Source: Streptomyces sp. SN-593 (GTDB lineage: Bacteria > Actinomycetota > Actinomycetes > Streptomycetales > Streptomycetaceae). Taken from it: a stretch of 44,634 nucleotides of DNA. The stretch lies in the NCBI RefSeq assembly GCF_016756395.1, contig NZ_AP018367.1, forward strand, positions 1 through 44,634. The letters run 5' to 3'. Positions 1-7,199 of this stretch are shown here, in pieces (within the stretch, counting starts at the first letter, position 1; the number at the start of each line of letters is the position of its first letter). The notes under the pieces were generated by a model, which saw only the letters and a program-made list of their open reading frames with translations, ran no database searches and was not told the DNA's origin. A program made the translations under genes and the position numbers.

Positions 1-150
1 CCTTGCGCAATTCAAAACCATGCTCCGGCGCTAAAGCGCCGGAGATTTGAAAACCTTGCTTATTCGCTTCGCGAACAAGCTGCAAAACTAAATACAGAAA
101 TGCTCTTTCTTTCCTCGATTTAATCGCCTTTGCGCAGTGAATTCGAATTG
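1..150. repeat. AT-rich cluster of hairpins at the left edge, telomere-like
   Basis: This stretch is clearly AT-richer than the rest and is packed with inverted repeats: TTGCGCAA at 3-10; a perfect 9-bp stem 23-31/36-44 with a TAAA loop, itself bracketed by TTCAAA (11-16) and TTTGAA (46-51); a 10-bp stem 58-67/71-80 with one mismatch and a 3-nt loop, whose bottom strand reads GCGAAGC at the tip; CGATT-T-AATCG at 116-126; and AATTCGAATT at 140-149. Serial hairpins with tight GNA-type loops are characteristic of Streptomyces telomeres. The sequence does not start with the archetypal CCCGCGG-type end, and the right edge does not mirror it, so a non-archetypal telomere is only a candidate. Confidence 0.45.
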
Positions 151-198
151 GCCTAAGAGGGCGCCTGGGGAACGGGGACGCGCGGTGGGGCCGCCTCC

Positions 199-227
199 TT
201 GACTCGTTGACTCTTCTCGGATAGCTT
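199..227 (+). promoter_or_regulatory. Candidate promoter of the first gene
   Basis: TTGACT (199-204), a 17-nt spacer and TAGCTT (222-227) fit a sigma-70/HrdB-type promoter with the Streptomyces TAGNNT -10 form. It ends just before the perfect palindrome at 231-256, so the likely start point lies inside that palindrome. Confidence 0.45.
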
Positions 228-230
228 TTT

Positions 231-256
231 CCCGTAAGTCACATGTGACTTACGGG
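231..256. promoter_or_regulatory. Perfect 26-bp palindromic operator
   Basis: Positions 231-256 form a perfect 26-bp inverted repeat without spacer, with core GTCACATGTGAC at 238-249. It sits between the candidate promoter (199-227) and the start codon at 306, so a bound repressor would block initiation. The same 12-bp core recurs at 18210-18221 upstream of the secretion operon, which suggests one regulator for both sites. The protein encoded at 306-1577 carries a C-terminal HTH and is one possible ligand, but this is not shown. Confidence 0.7.
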
Positions 257-305
257 ACATGGAGTAATGTGTTACCGGCGTGCGGACCAGAGCGAGAGGA
301 CGACG

Positions 306-1577
306 ATGCAGACAGACCGGATCATGACTTGGGCGGGCCATCACCCAGAGGTGGCTGTCCCTACCGCCGTAGCCGGCGCCTTGGGGGTCGCCGTTGTTGT
401 GTGGCTGCTGCAACGCCGGGTGTCCAGGGCCCTCAAGGGATGGACACCGGCTCCCGCGCAGCGCGCGGGCATCGCCGGCATCCTGCTTGCGACCGGCCTG
501 GAGGCGGACACGGCCTGGCGCTTCGCCGGCAACCGGCTGGGGATCAGTCATCCCCTGGAGCGGGGGCTGCTCTTCCTGGTGGGTGAGACGGTGCTCTTCA
601 CCTTCGCTCTGATGGCGCGGGCCAATCTCCTCAATGAGGAGAAGCGGCGAGCTGGTGCACCCGGCATCTTGGTGTGGGTGATCTGCGGGGCACTGGCTGT
701 GCCAGCGATCTCGGAGTCGGGATCGGTCGCCGCGGCGTGGGTGAGGGTGCTTTTTGGCCCTGTCGCCGCGGCGCTGCTGTGGCACTTCCTCATGGGGATC
801 GAGCTGCGATCCAGCCTTCCCAGTGCCCAGAGCATGGGCACCTTCTCCGTCCTGATGCGGCACTTGCGCGAGCGTGCCCTCTCTCGCTTCGGTGTCATCG
901 AGGCTGACCGCACGGCGGTGGACATGGCGCGTGACCGCGCTGTCGTCCGGGCAGCCATCCTGTCCGAGCGATACCAGACGGCCAGTGGCCGACGGCAGGC
1001 GCGTCTCCTCCGACGGCTCCGCAAAGCGCTTCGTACGGCTGGGGTGGCTGGCGACCCCGGTCGCCGTGAGGCGCTGCTCGCCGAGATCGCCACGTCCCGC
1101 TTTGCTAAGGACTTGGGCACTACTCCGGTCGACTCACCCTGGGCGGACACAACCGCAGCAACGCCCGCCCCTGCTGCGGCCCGCACCCGTCCGCGGCCCG
1201 TCTCACTCCCGGTGCCTGCACAGCGAGAGCTGGAGGCCGACGACGAGCCCCGCACCCTTCCCGCCAACGCGTCGACCACGCATGAACCGCAGGGCGATCG
1301 ACCCATGGCGGTGGATACTGACAGCTTTTTCAGCACCAGCGACCTGACCCCCCAGGCCGCCGTCGAAACCCGCGCCGAGCGCGAGCGGCGCCAGGCCGAG
1401 GCGCAGCGACGCGCCGACGACACTTACGCGAAGGCAGTTGAGGTCGTGGTGGAACTGGTGCAGCAGGGCGCGCCGCTGAGTGGGCCTCAGATCGCTGAGC
1501 AACTTCCTGTGGGCCCGCGTACCGTCCAGCGCTACATCAAGCGCATGCGGGAGGAGGGAGTGCTCCCCCAGGAGTAA
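306..1577 (+). CDS. Membrane protein with C-terminal helix-turn-helix (SpdB/DUF2637-like)
   Basis: A 423-residue protein. About five hydrophobic segments lie in the first 160 residues, and one contains the run LLFLVGETVLFTFALMARA. A charged Arg-rich middle and a Pro/Ala linker follow. The last ~60 residues hold a helix-turn-helix (GPQIAEQLPVGPRTVQRYIKRM, split here at residues ~395-417). This layout resembles plasmid membrane proteins of actinomycetes (DUF2637/SpdB-like) with a DNA-binding tail. An in-frame ATG exists at 267, but 306 is preferred because a GAGAGG ribosome site lies ahead of it. The gene has its own promoter and a 26-bp operator, and ends at a strong terminator. Its function is unknown; anchoring plasmid DNA at the membrane or controlling its own operator are inferences. 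Confidence 0.75.
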   Translation: MQTDRIMTWAGHHPEVAVPTAVAGALGVAVVVWLLQRRVSRALKGWTPAPAQRAGIAGILLATGLEADTAWRFAGNRLGISHPLERGLLFLVGETVLFTFALMARANLLNEEKRRAGAPGILVWVICGALAVPAISESGSVAAAWVRVLFGPVAAALLWHFLMGIELRSSLPSAQSMGTFSVLMRHLRERALSRFGVIEADRTAVDMARDRAVVRAAILSERYQTASGRRQARLLRRLRKALRTAGVAGDPGRREALLAEIATSRFAKDLGTTPVDSPWADTTAATPAPAAARTRPRPVSLPVPAQRELEADDEPRTLPANASTTHEPQGDRPMAVDTDSFFSTSDLTPQAAVETRAERERRQAEAQRRADDTYAKAVEVVVELVQQGAPLSGPQIAEQLPVGPRTVQRYIKRMREEGVLPQE

Positions 1578-1597
1578 AACCCTTCTGTCCGCTCGCC

Positions 1598-1638
1598 AAG
1601 GGGCGGTGACCCGGTCGACCGGGTCACCGCCCCTTTTT
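1598..1638 (+). terminator. Strong intrinsic terminator
   Basis: A perfect 38-bp palindrome (1598-1635) is followed by further T residues to 1638, just after the stop codon at 1577. Transcription of the first gene should end here. The next gene starts at 1668 and needs its own promoter. Confidence 0.85.
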
Positions 1639-1641
1639 CGT

Positions 1642-1653
1642 GGATTGCAAACT
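1642..1653 (+). repeat. 12-bp direct repeat GGATTGCAAACT, copy 1
   Basis: GGATTGCAAACT is found here, 14 bp before the ATG at 1668, and again at 2270-2281 near the end of that gene. A related GATCGATTGCACTAG lies at about 2350, ahead of the gene at 2392. The positions suggest a promoter or regulator site shared by two successive genes. Confidence 0.4.
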
Positions 1654-1667
1654 TCTACCCTTGAGGC

Positions 1668-2309
1668 ATGAGCACTGCACTGGTCGCCGTCACTGTGAAA
1701 TCACCGTTCGGCACGCGGGACCGAGTCAAGGCCGCTGTGGCCGAGCAGCGAGCCGTACGGCTCGCCTTCGCTTCTGATGTGCGGTGGGCAACTGCCGAGC
1801 TGTCCAGGCGCGAGGCGGCCGCTGTTCGCGGACAGCGGCGGGCCGCGCTGGCCGAACTGCGCGCGGCCGGCCAACTACTCGACTCCGTCGACCGGTTGGC
1901 CGTTGCCGGCACTCGGCACGAGATGCGCGAGCGCAGGTGGAACATCGACTGGCCGCCCGTGCCCGCCGAGGCGCTAGACATCGGGCGCTGGCCGGGTAGC
2001 CGCGACGGCGGCTACCCGGAGTCGATCCCGTTGCGGCTGCCCCTCGACCTGGCCGAGCAGGTCCGGGCCGCCTGCTGGCACACGTCCGCCGACGCCATCG
2101 GCCGACTGCGCGACTGGCGGGACCGCTACCCCGACGCCATCCCGGGCCGCGACGTCGGGCCCACCGACGCTCTCGCCGAGTACGAACGCTTGGCCCAGCA
2201 GGTCACGACCGTCGGCGTCGTCTACCGCGCCGGCCTGGAACTCGGAATCGCTCAAGCCCTCCAAAAAACGGATTGCAAACTAGAAAAGAGCAGGTCAGAG
2301 AACTTTTGA
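1668..2309 (+). CDS. Plasmid hypothetical protein, Ala/Arg-rich
   Basis: A 213-residue soluble protein that I do not recognise. The first ~90 residues are Ala/Arg/Glu-rich and probably helical or coiled coil. The middle contains WPGSRDGGYPESIPLRLPLDLAEQ (residues ~107-130, split), then a helical region with WHTSADAIGRLRDWRDRYP. There are no membrane segments. The ATG at 1668 follows a short leader holding the GGATTGCAAACT repeat, with no strong ribosome site, so translation may be leaderless or weak. The last ten residues (Lys/Ser/Glu-rich) use AT-rich codons unlike the rest of the gene, and this tail overlaps the second repeat copy, suggesting the 3' end was joined to new sequence. Confidence 0.6.
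   Translation: MSTALVAVTVKSPFGTRDRVKAAVAEQRAVRLAFASDVRWATAELSRREAAAVRGQRRAALAELRAAGQLLDSVDRLAVAGTRHEMRERRWNIDWPPVPAEALDIGRWPGSRDGGYPESIPLRLPLDLAEQVRAACWHTSADAIGRLRDWRDRYPDAIPGRDVGPTDALAEYERLAQQVTTVGVVYRAGLELGIAQALQKTDCKLEKSRSENF
2270..2281 (+). repeat. 12-bp direct repeat GGATTGCAAACT, copy 2
   Basis: This is the second exact copy of the element at 1642-1653. It overlaps the last codons of the preceding gene and stands about 110 bp ahead of the start at 2392, so it may form part of the promoter region of that gene. Confidence 0.35.
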
Positions 2310-2391
2310 CGATTGCGCTGTCCCCTGGGACGCGCTACCGTCCCTACAGGATCGATTGCACTAGGTAGTTACTCGACGCCATGGAGAAACG

Positions 2392-3537
2392 ATGACCACA
2401 CACAAGAAGCCCCCATCAGGAGAAACCCCTAAGCCGAGTGAGCCCGGTGATCTCGGCCGGTACCGCATCGTGGCGCGGCGTACCGACGACACCCACCCCG
2501 GGGCAACCACGCTGACCCACTTCACCTACGCCCGGTCAGCCGAAGAGGCCATCGCGAAGGTCCGCGCACAGCACGAGGGCCCGGGCTGCGTGTACGGGGA
2601 GCAGGGTCTGTACCGCGTGGTGGAAGTGACCGACGAGGGACCGTTCCACGAGGTGCGGCAGCAGGAGGAGGCGCGCCGACGGTACCTGACCACGATCATG
2701 GATCACGCCAAGTACACCCTGCGCGGTGGCCGGGAGGTGGACAACCCGCATGAGGGCCAACTCCGGCTGCTGAACGACTTCTTCACCCGCGCGGTCGTCT
2801 TCCCCGAGCCGCACGACGACGGCGTACGACCGCAGCCCCACCAGGCGACCTTCGGGTGGACCAGCGAGCGGCCCTTCATCGAGCACTCCAGCGACCCGGG
2901 CCGGGCTCTGGCGGTGTTCCTCCTGGCCTACTTGGACCACCACGGCATGGCGCTGGCGCCGGCCGGCACCCCGGCCGCGAGCGAGATCGACCTCGACACC
3001 ATCGAGGCCCTGCACGCAACCGCCGACCTCCCGGATGAGGCCCCGAACGTCGCCCGGCCCGTCGAGGACCGCAGCAGCGAAGGCCAGCGCAGCGCCCAAC
3101 GGGAGGCAGACGAGGGAAGCGAGGCAGTCCCCGAGCTGATTGAGCAGGTCTCCGACCTCTGCGAGCAGCACTTCGCGGCCGTCACCGGCAGCAGCTCGGA
3201 GCAGTGGGAAGCGGAGTCCCGCGAGGTGGTGGGGATCGCGCTGCGGACCGTGAAGCTGGCCGACCGCGACGCCTACCCGCAGGTGCTGGAGGAGTACCTC
3301 AACACCAACCGGGCACGCCTGGAGCGGCTGTGGGCCCGCTACGGGCCCGGCGGGATGTTCGCCGACGAGGTTGTGCTAGTCGACTTCCCGGCCTGCTACG
3401 TACTGTGCGAACGCATCGAGGCCGACCCCCTGTGGCTCAACTGGGCCTGGGCGCAGGAGGACCAGGAAGAGACCGCCCTGGAGCGGCTGCACGACGCCTG
3501 GCTGTACGACACCGGCGACACGGACGGCGGGCGATGA
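2392..3537 (+). CDS. Hypothetical protein, acidic C-terminal half
   Basis: A 381-residue protein. The N-terminal ~80 residues (LGRYRIVARRTDDTHPG then a stretch ending in RSAEEAIAKVRAQHEG) look like a small alpha/beta domain. Residues ~110-190 form a second region. After a low-complexity acidic linker, residues ~240-380 are helical and rich in Glu and Trp. There are no signal peptide or membrane segments. The start follows GGAGAAACG. I recognise no catalytic motif. The N-terminal fold resembles small domains common in actinomycete plasmid proteins, but I cannot name a family. Confidence 0.65.
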   Translation: MTTHKKPPSGETPKPSEPGDLGRYRIVARRTDDTHPGATTLTHFTYARSAEEAIAKVRAQHEGPGCVYGEQGLYRVVEVTDEGPFHEVRQQEEARRRYLTTIMDHAKYTLRGGREVDNPHEGQLRLLNDFFTRAVVFPEPHDDGVRPQPHQATFGWTSERPFIEHSSDPGRALAVFLLAYLDHHGMALAPAGTPAASEIDLDTIEALHATADLPDEAPNVARPVEDRSSEGQRSAQREADEGSEAVPELIEQVSDLCEQHFAAVTGSSSEQWEAESREVVGIALRTVKLADRDAYPQVLEEYLNTNRARLERLWARYGPGGMFADEVVLVDFPACYVLCERIEADPLWLNWAWAQEDQEETALERLHDAWLYDTGDTDGGR

Positions 3538-3599
3538 CGGCTTGACGGCTCCGGGCCGTCTGGGCCGTCTGGGCCGGTCCGCCCGCGAGGAGGCCGTGA

Positions 3600-3823
3600 T
3601 GGTGCCGCCGGGTCCTGGACGCGCTGGGCGAGGCCGGCGGCCTGTGCACCGCCCGCACGGTGAACATCGACGGCGACCTGATCACCTGCACCCTCGACGC
3701 CGGGCACTACGACCCCGGCACCAAACCGACTTTCAAAAACGGACAGCCGGCGGCTGGCACACCGCGGACGGGACGATCTGGAACGACTCGGGCGCCGCCT
3801 GCACCCCGCACACGACCGGCTGA
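3600..3823 (+). pseudogene. Small conserved plasmid gene split by a frameshift
   Basis: Two frames carry the two halves of one protein. One frame gives LCTARTVNIDGDLITC then TLDAGHYDPGTKPTFKNGQP. The other gives GGWHTADGTIWNDSGAACTP and then HTTG before the stop at 3823. Inserting a single G near 3745 joins them, because the run CCGGCGGCTGG would then read Pro-Gly-Gly-Trp. The N-terminal end also appears to need one base less in the GGG near 3611. A GAGGAGG ribosome site precedes the ATG at 3600. Sequencing error in G runs is an alternative to real decay. Confidence 0.55.
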
Positions 3824-3842
3824 TCGACACCACGGAGGAACG

Positions 3843-5564
3843 ATGGCCACCACCCGTAAGAAGCGGCCCGGGTTCGGGCCCATTCAGCTCGCCACCCACG
3901 TACGCCTGGCCGACTGGCAGATCGAACGGGGGAGGACCCGCGGACTCGTACCTGCGCCCGCGCTGCCCTCGGGGCGCTGGTCCGATGAGCAGGCCGCCGA
4001 TCTCGCCGAGCGCCGCGACGACGTGATCGAGGCCCTGGGCGACCACCCGGGCTACGGAGCCGGCCGGGCCACGGGCATGCTCGCCGATGCCTTCGGCCTG
4101 GCCGACGAACAGATCGAGCTGTGGTCCTGCGACATCGAGGACCTGGCCGAGCACGGCATGCTGGACGCCGTCGGCGAGTACAAGGGCCACACCCTGTACG
4201 ACGCGCGGCAACTCGCCTCCCCCACACCGGAGATGGGCGCGGCGCTTCGCGAGATCATCGCCACCCGCAGGGCGTGGCTGGAGGCGTCGGAGCGCACCCG
4301 GGAAGCCGCGGGCCGCTGCGGGTTCGAGGTCGCCGAGTTCGAGCAGGCCGCCCGGACCGCCGGCATCACCGCCGGGCGGTTCGGGCGGTGGGCGCTGGAG
4401 GACGTCGAGCGGCTGGCCGGCAACGAGGAGCTGGCCGAGGACGTGCGCGCCGCGCGCCTGGTCGGGCCGGAGTTGGCCGCGCAGCACCTGGAGATCCGCC
4501 GGCGCGACTTCGACTACTGCGTGCAGGCCGGCTGGGTGGCGCCCGTCTCCAGCTCGCTGCGCCGGTACGGCGCCCGGCGGGAGGTCGAGGTGCCGCTCTA
4601 CCGCGTCGGGGACCTGGACGCGCTGCTGGAGCTGCCCGACGTCGACTGGGAGCTCGTGCGCGCGACCCGGCCCGGGCGCCCCTCCCCGCTGCGGGAGTTC
4701 GCCGCGCTCCCCTCCTCCCGCGCCGACAACGTGCACGCCCTCGCGGCCCGGATCGCCGAGCGCTACAGCGTGCCCGCCTGGGCCCACTACCACCCCGGCC
4801 GCGACCAATGGACGCTCAACTGGCTCCCGGGCCCTCACAGCGGCAACCAGTGCCCCACGCAGACTGACGTGGAGCAGCTGCTCCACGACAGCGGACTGTC
4901 CACCGCCGACGTCACCCTGCTGAGCGGTCCGATCGCGACCGTCCACTGGGCCCGCGCCATGCTCCGCCCCGGCCGCGCCGTCGTCCTCGACACCGAAACC
5001 ACCGACCTGCCCGGCAGCGTGGTCGAAATCGCGGTGCTGGACTGCGCAACGGGCGAGGTGCTGCTGAACACGCTCGTGGACCCGCAGAGCCCGGTCTCCG
5101 AAGGCGCTCGCGCCGTGCACGGCATCGCCGACGCCGACGTCCACGGCCAACCCACCTTCGACCAGATGCTGCCCGACCTGCTCACGGCCACCGCCGACCG
5201 CACCGTGCTGGCCTACAACGAGGCATTCGACCGCGAGTGCATCGTCAACGACTGCCGGCGCCTGGGGCTGTCCGCCGGGCACCTCGGCCAGCTCTCGACC
5301 TGGGACTGCCTGATGGAGCGTCGGTCGGACTGGGAGGGCATCTCCCGGTGGCTCCCCCTGGGCGGCGGTCACCGTGCCTTGGGAGACGCCCAAGCCGCCC
5401 TGCGCCTCCTCCACGACCTGGCCCAGCCCCCCGCCTGGGCCCTCCCCCAAGCACATCCGCACCGCACTCAACACGAAAGCGCCCAACCAACCCGCCAAGG
5501 TCGCGTGACCATGGCCATCAAGCTTCGACGCGCGACTCAGCGAAACCCGCCCGACATACGCTGA
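3843..5564 (+). CDS. DnaQ-like DEDDh 3'-5' exonuclease with long novel N-terminus
   Basis: A 573-residue protein. The C-terminal third is a DnaQ-family 3'-5' exonuclease: ExoI motif VVLDTETTDLPG with D383 and E385, ExoII YNEAFDREC with D463, and ExoIII HRALGDAQAAL with H510 and D515, so the full DEDDh set is present. The first ~375 residues match no domain I know; they are helical with repeated Arg/Glu/Ala and one RRDFDYCVQAGWVAPV segment. ATG 3843 is chosen because GGAGGAACG precedes it; the frame is open further upstream only through the broken gene at 3600. A proofreading or end-processing role beside the plasmid replicase (37130-41983) is inferred. Most of the opposite strand is also open, which reflects GC bias. 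Confidence 0.85.
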   Translation: MATTRKKRPGFGPIQLATHVRLADWQIERGRTRGLVPAPALPSGRWSDEQAADLAERRDDVIEALGDHPGYGAGRATGMLADAFGLADEQIELWSCDIEDLAEHGMLDAVGEYKGHTLYDARQLASPTPEMGAALREIIATRRAWLEASERTREAAGRCGFEVAEFEQAARTAGITAGRFGRWALEDVERLAGNEELAEDVRAARLVGPELAAQHLEIRRRDFDYCVQAGWVAPVSSSLRRYGARREVEVPLYRVGDLDALLELPDVDWELVRATRPGRPSPLREFAALPSSRADNVHALAARIAERYSVPAWAHYHPGRDQWTLNWLPGPHSGNQCPTQTDVEQLLHDSGLSTADVTLLSGPIATVHWARAMLRPGRAVVLDTETTDLPGSVVEIAVLDCATGEVLLNTLVDPQSPVSEGARAVHGIADADVHGQPTFDQMLPDLLTATADRTVLAYNEAFDRECIVNDCRRLGLSAGHLGQLSTWDCLMERRSDWEGISRWLPLGGGHRALGDAQAALRLLHDLAQPPAWALPQAHPHRTQHESAQPTRQGRVTMAIKLRRATQRNPPDIR

Positions 5565-5655
5565 CGAAGCGCTACCGCCTACCACAATGCGGGCGCCTGC
5601 ACTCGTACTTCAACCGCCGGCACCGCCCGAACTCGCACACTGGGACTGGAGAATC

Positions 5656-6126
5656 ATGGGACGGCACAAGCCGGGGAAACCGCGCAGGCCGCGGCCGGAA
5701 CCTCAGCCCGAGAGCCATGCACACGAGGGGTTCGAGATCCCCGACGACATCACCGACCCCGACGGCCGACCCGTCGACCACGGAATGCTCAGCCGCCTGG
5801 TAGGGGCCGCGTACGACGGCTGCACCACGTGCCAGGACCCCCTGCTGACCCTCCTGGTAGAGGACACAGCCACCACCGCGCGGGTGGTGGAACTGGCCTG
5901 CATCTCCACCGACGCGATCCTCGGCGGACTCCCGCCCTCGATGACCGACGACAGCGTGCCCGGTGCGTCGTCTCCGGAATTCCGCCGCCTCGCCCGCGCA
6001 GGCGTGGACGGGGAAAACGTCGCGATGTGGCAGGAGTGCGCGGCCATGACCCCCACCGAACGCCGCGCGGCCGTCAACACCGCCCTGGACACCCTCGTCG
6101 GCTTCCTCGGCATCGGTGCGCTGTAA
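5656..6126 (+). CDS. Hypothetical protein, plasmid-type
   Basis: A 156-residue soluble protein. The start is ATG 5656, preceded by CTGGAGAATC. It opens with a basic Pro-rich stretch (MGRHKPGKPRRPRPEP), continues with DDITDPDGRPVDHGMLSRLV and a CTTC motif (residues ~56-59), and then helical segments ending in TALDTLVGFLGIGAL. The single Cys pair might bind metal, but nothing else supports that. No function can be assigned. Confidence 0.65.
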   Translation: MGRHKPGKPRRPRPEPQPESHAHEGFEIPDDITDPDGRPVDHGMLSRLVGAAYDGCTTCQDPLLTLLVEDTATTARVVELACISTDAILGGLPPSMTDDSVPGASSPEFRRLARAGVDGENVAMWQECAAMTPTERRAAVNTALDTLVGFLGIGAL

Positions 6127-6442
6127 CGCTGTCCGGGAAACGGTAGAGCCCAACGCACAACCCGGCGCTACGGGCCAACAGGGGCGCGTGCCGCCCCACT
6201 GGTAGTAGGGGCTACACGCGGCAGACTGGCGCGATGGGGACGACGAACCCCGGGTGGGCGACCACCTGCACGCCGAGTCGTAGGGCTGGCCCGACCCCCG
6301 GCGTGCCTCCCCTGGCCCCCCTGCTCCGGCCCTCGAGCACGGGGGCCGCTGGCTGCCCCAGATCGCGCATTCCATGGGCGTCAAGCCACCCACCGCAGCC
6401 TGTGCCGATGCGAAATGGCAGGATCGGCGAGACGCTACATAG
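6127..6442 (+). other. 316-bp gap with a possible decayed reading frame
   Basis: No complete gene is convincing here. One frame is open from 6284 to the TAG at 6440-6442 and reads like protein (ALEHGGRWLPQIAHSMGVK then PPTAACADAKWQDRRDAT), and that stop abuts the ATG at 6443 as in an operon. The same frame upstream carries TAG at 6281 and has no start codon, so a decayed gene is likelier than a live one. A 5-bp inverted repeat GCCCC/GGGGC lies near 6192-6211. I see no promoter. Confidence 0.25.
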
Positions 6443-6844
6443 ATGACCGACGACCCCCACCTCCGACAGATGCCGCTCCCTGGGCCCGCCGCGTGCCCGC
6501 CATGGTGCACCTGTACGCACGACGGCGATCGCGTCACCGGGGACGACGACCCGATCATCCACATCTCGGATGCCGTGGTGTGGGATATGCCAGTGAACCG
6601 GATCTTTCCCCGAGTGCAATTCGATCTGGTGGCTTACGAGAATTCGCAGGAACGCACTCCTCCAGTTTTGGAAGTCAGCCTGATCCAGGAGGACGGGGAG
6701 CCGACGTCTCCAGCGTCATTCGATGTCGGCACCACCGCGGGCCTGGACCGAGTGATCAGTGAGCTTGAGCGGACGGTTGAACAGTTGCGCGCATGGCGCA
6801 TTCAACTACCCGATACCCGCGACAGATCTGATCTCTGGCCGTAG
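6443..6844 (+). CDS. DUF6907-like small protein
   Basis: A 133-residue protein starting at ATG 6443, immediately after a stop codon. The N-terminal CPPWCTCTHDGD motif followed by an Ile/Asp-rich beta stretch and a closing helix (GLDRVISELERTVEQLRAW) matches small Streptomyces proteins of the DUF6907 type, common on plasmids and beside regulators. The Cys/His cluster (residues ~18-26) could bind metal. Its function is unknown. It ends just before the convergent cargo genes on the minus strand. Confidence 0.7.
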   Translation: MTDDPHLRQMPLPGPAACPPWCTCTHDGDRVTGDDDPIIHISDAVVWDMPVNRIFPRVQFDLVAYENSQERTPPVLEVSLIQEDGEPTSPASFDVGTTAGLDRVISELERTVEQLRAWRIQLPDTRDRSDLWP

Positions 6845-6870
6845 TGATCTTGGATCACCCTGCTTGGCAG

Positions 6871-7185
6871 TCAGGCGCCCTTAGAGGCGCAGACGTCGGG
6901 GATGAATCCGTTCTTGATCAGGTACCAGTCGTAGCCGATGTGGCCGCAGGCGCGGTACGGGTCTCCCCTGCCGATGGCGGTCAGGCAGGTGGTGTCATGT
7001 TCGCCCGCGGGTGCGGTACGTACGACGCGGCTGGTGAAGTTCGGGTCGTAGTGGACTGCAACTGTCTGGCGCACGACGACGGTCGGGCAGGACTGCTGCT
7101 GGTCGCTGGCGGCCGCCGTGGTGGCGGGAATGAGGTATGTGGAGCCGACCGCGAGGATGGTCGCGGCCGCAATGCGGGACATCAT
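6871..7185 (-). CDS. Secreted SH3-like small protein
   Basis: A 104-residue protein with a signal peptide (first ~27 residues, MMSRIAAATILAVGSTYLIP, cleaved after Ala-rich ATTAAA). The mature part has four cysteines (SCPTVVV, TTCLTAIG, YRACGHIG, PDVCASKG) and alternating beta pattern VAVHYDPNFTSRVVRTAPAG, which fits a disulfide-stabilised bacterial SH3-like domain. The start could be ATG 7185 or GTG 7194. Only about 14 bp separate it from the dihydroxyacetone kinase stop at 7200, so the two are probably cotranscribed. Cell-wall binding is an inference from the fold. Confidence 0.7.
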   Translation of the reverse strand: MMSRIAAATILAVGSTYLIPATTAAASDQQQSCPTVVVRQTVAVHYDPNFTSRVVRTAPAGEHDTTCLTAIGRGDPYRACGHIGYDWYLIKNGFIPDVCASKGA

Positions 7186-7199
7186 GGTGATCACTTTCG

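Noticed and set aside
153..863. A minus-strand gene at the left side
   Set aside because: It crosses the promoter, the palindromic operator and the start of the plus-strand membrane protein, and its translation is His/Arg/Gly-rich without motifs.
3396..5585. A 729-residue open frame on the minus strand
   Set aside because: It mirrors the exonuclease gene and its neighbours. The plus strand has a complete DEDDh motif set and a ribosome site, while the minus frame is Gly/Val/Arg-rich low-complexity sequence typical of GC-biased antisense frames.
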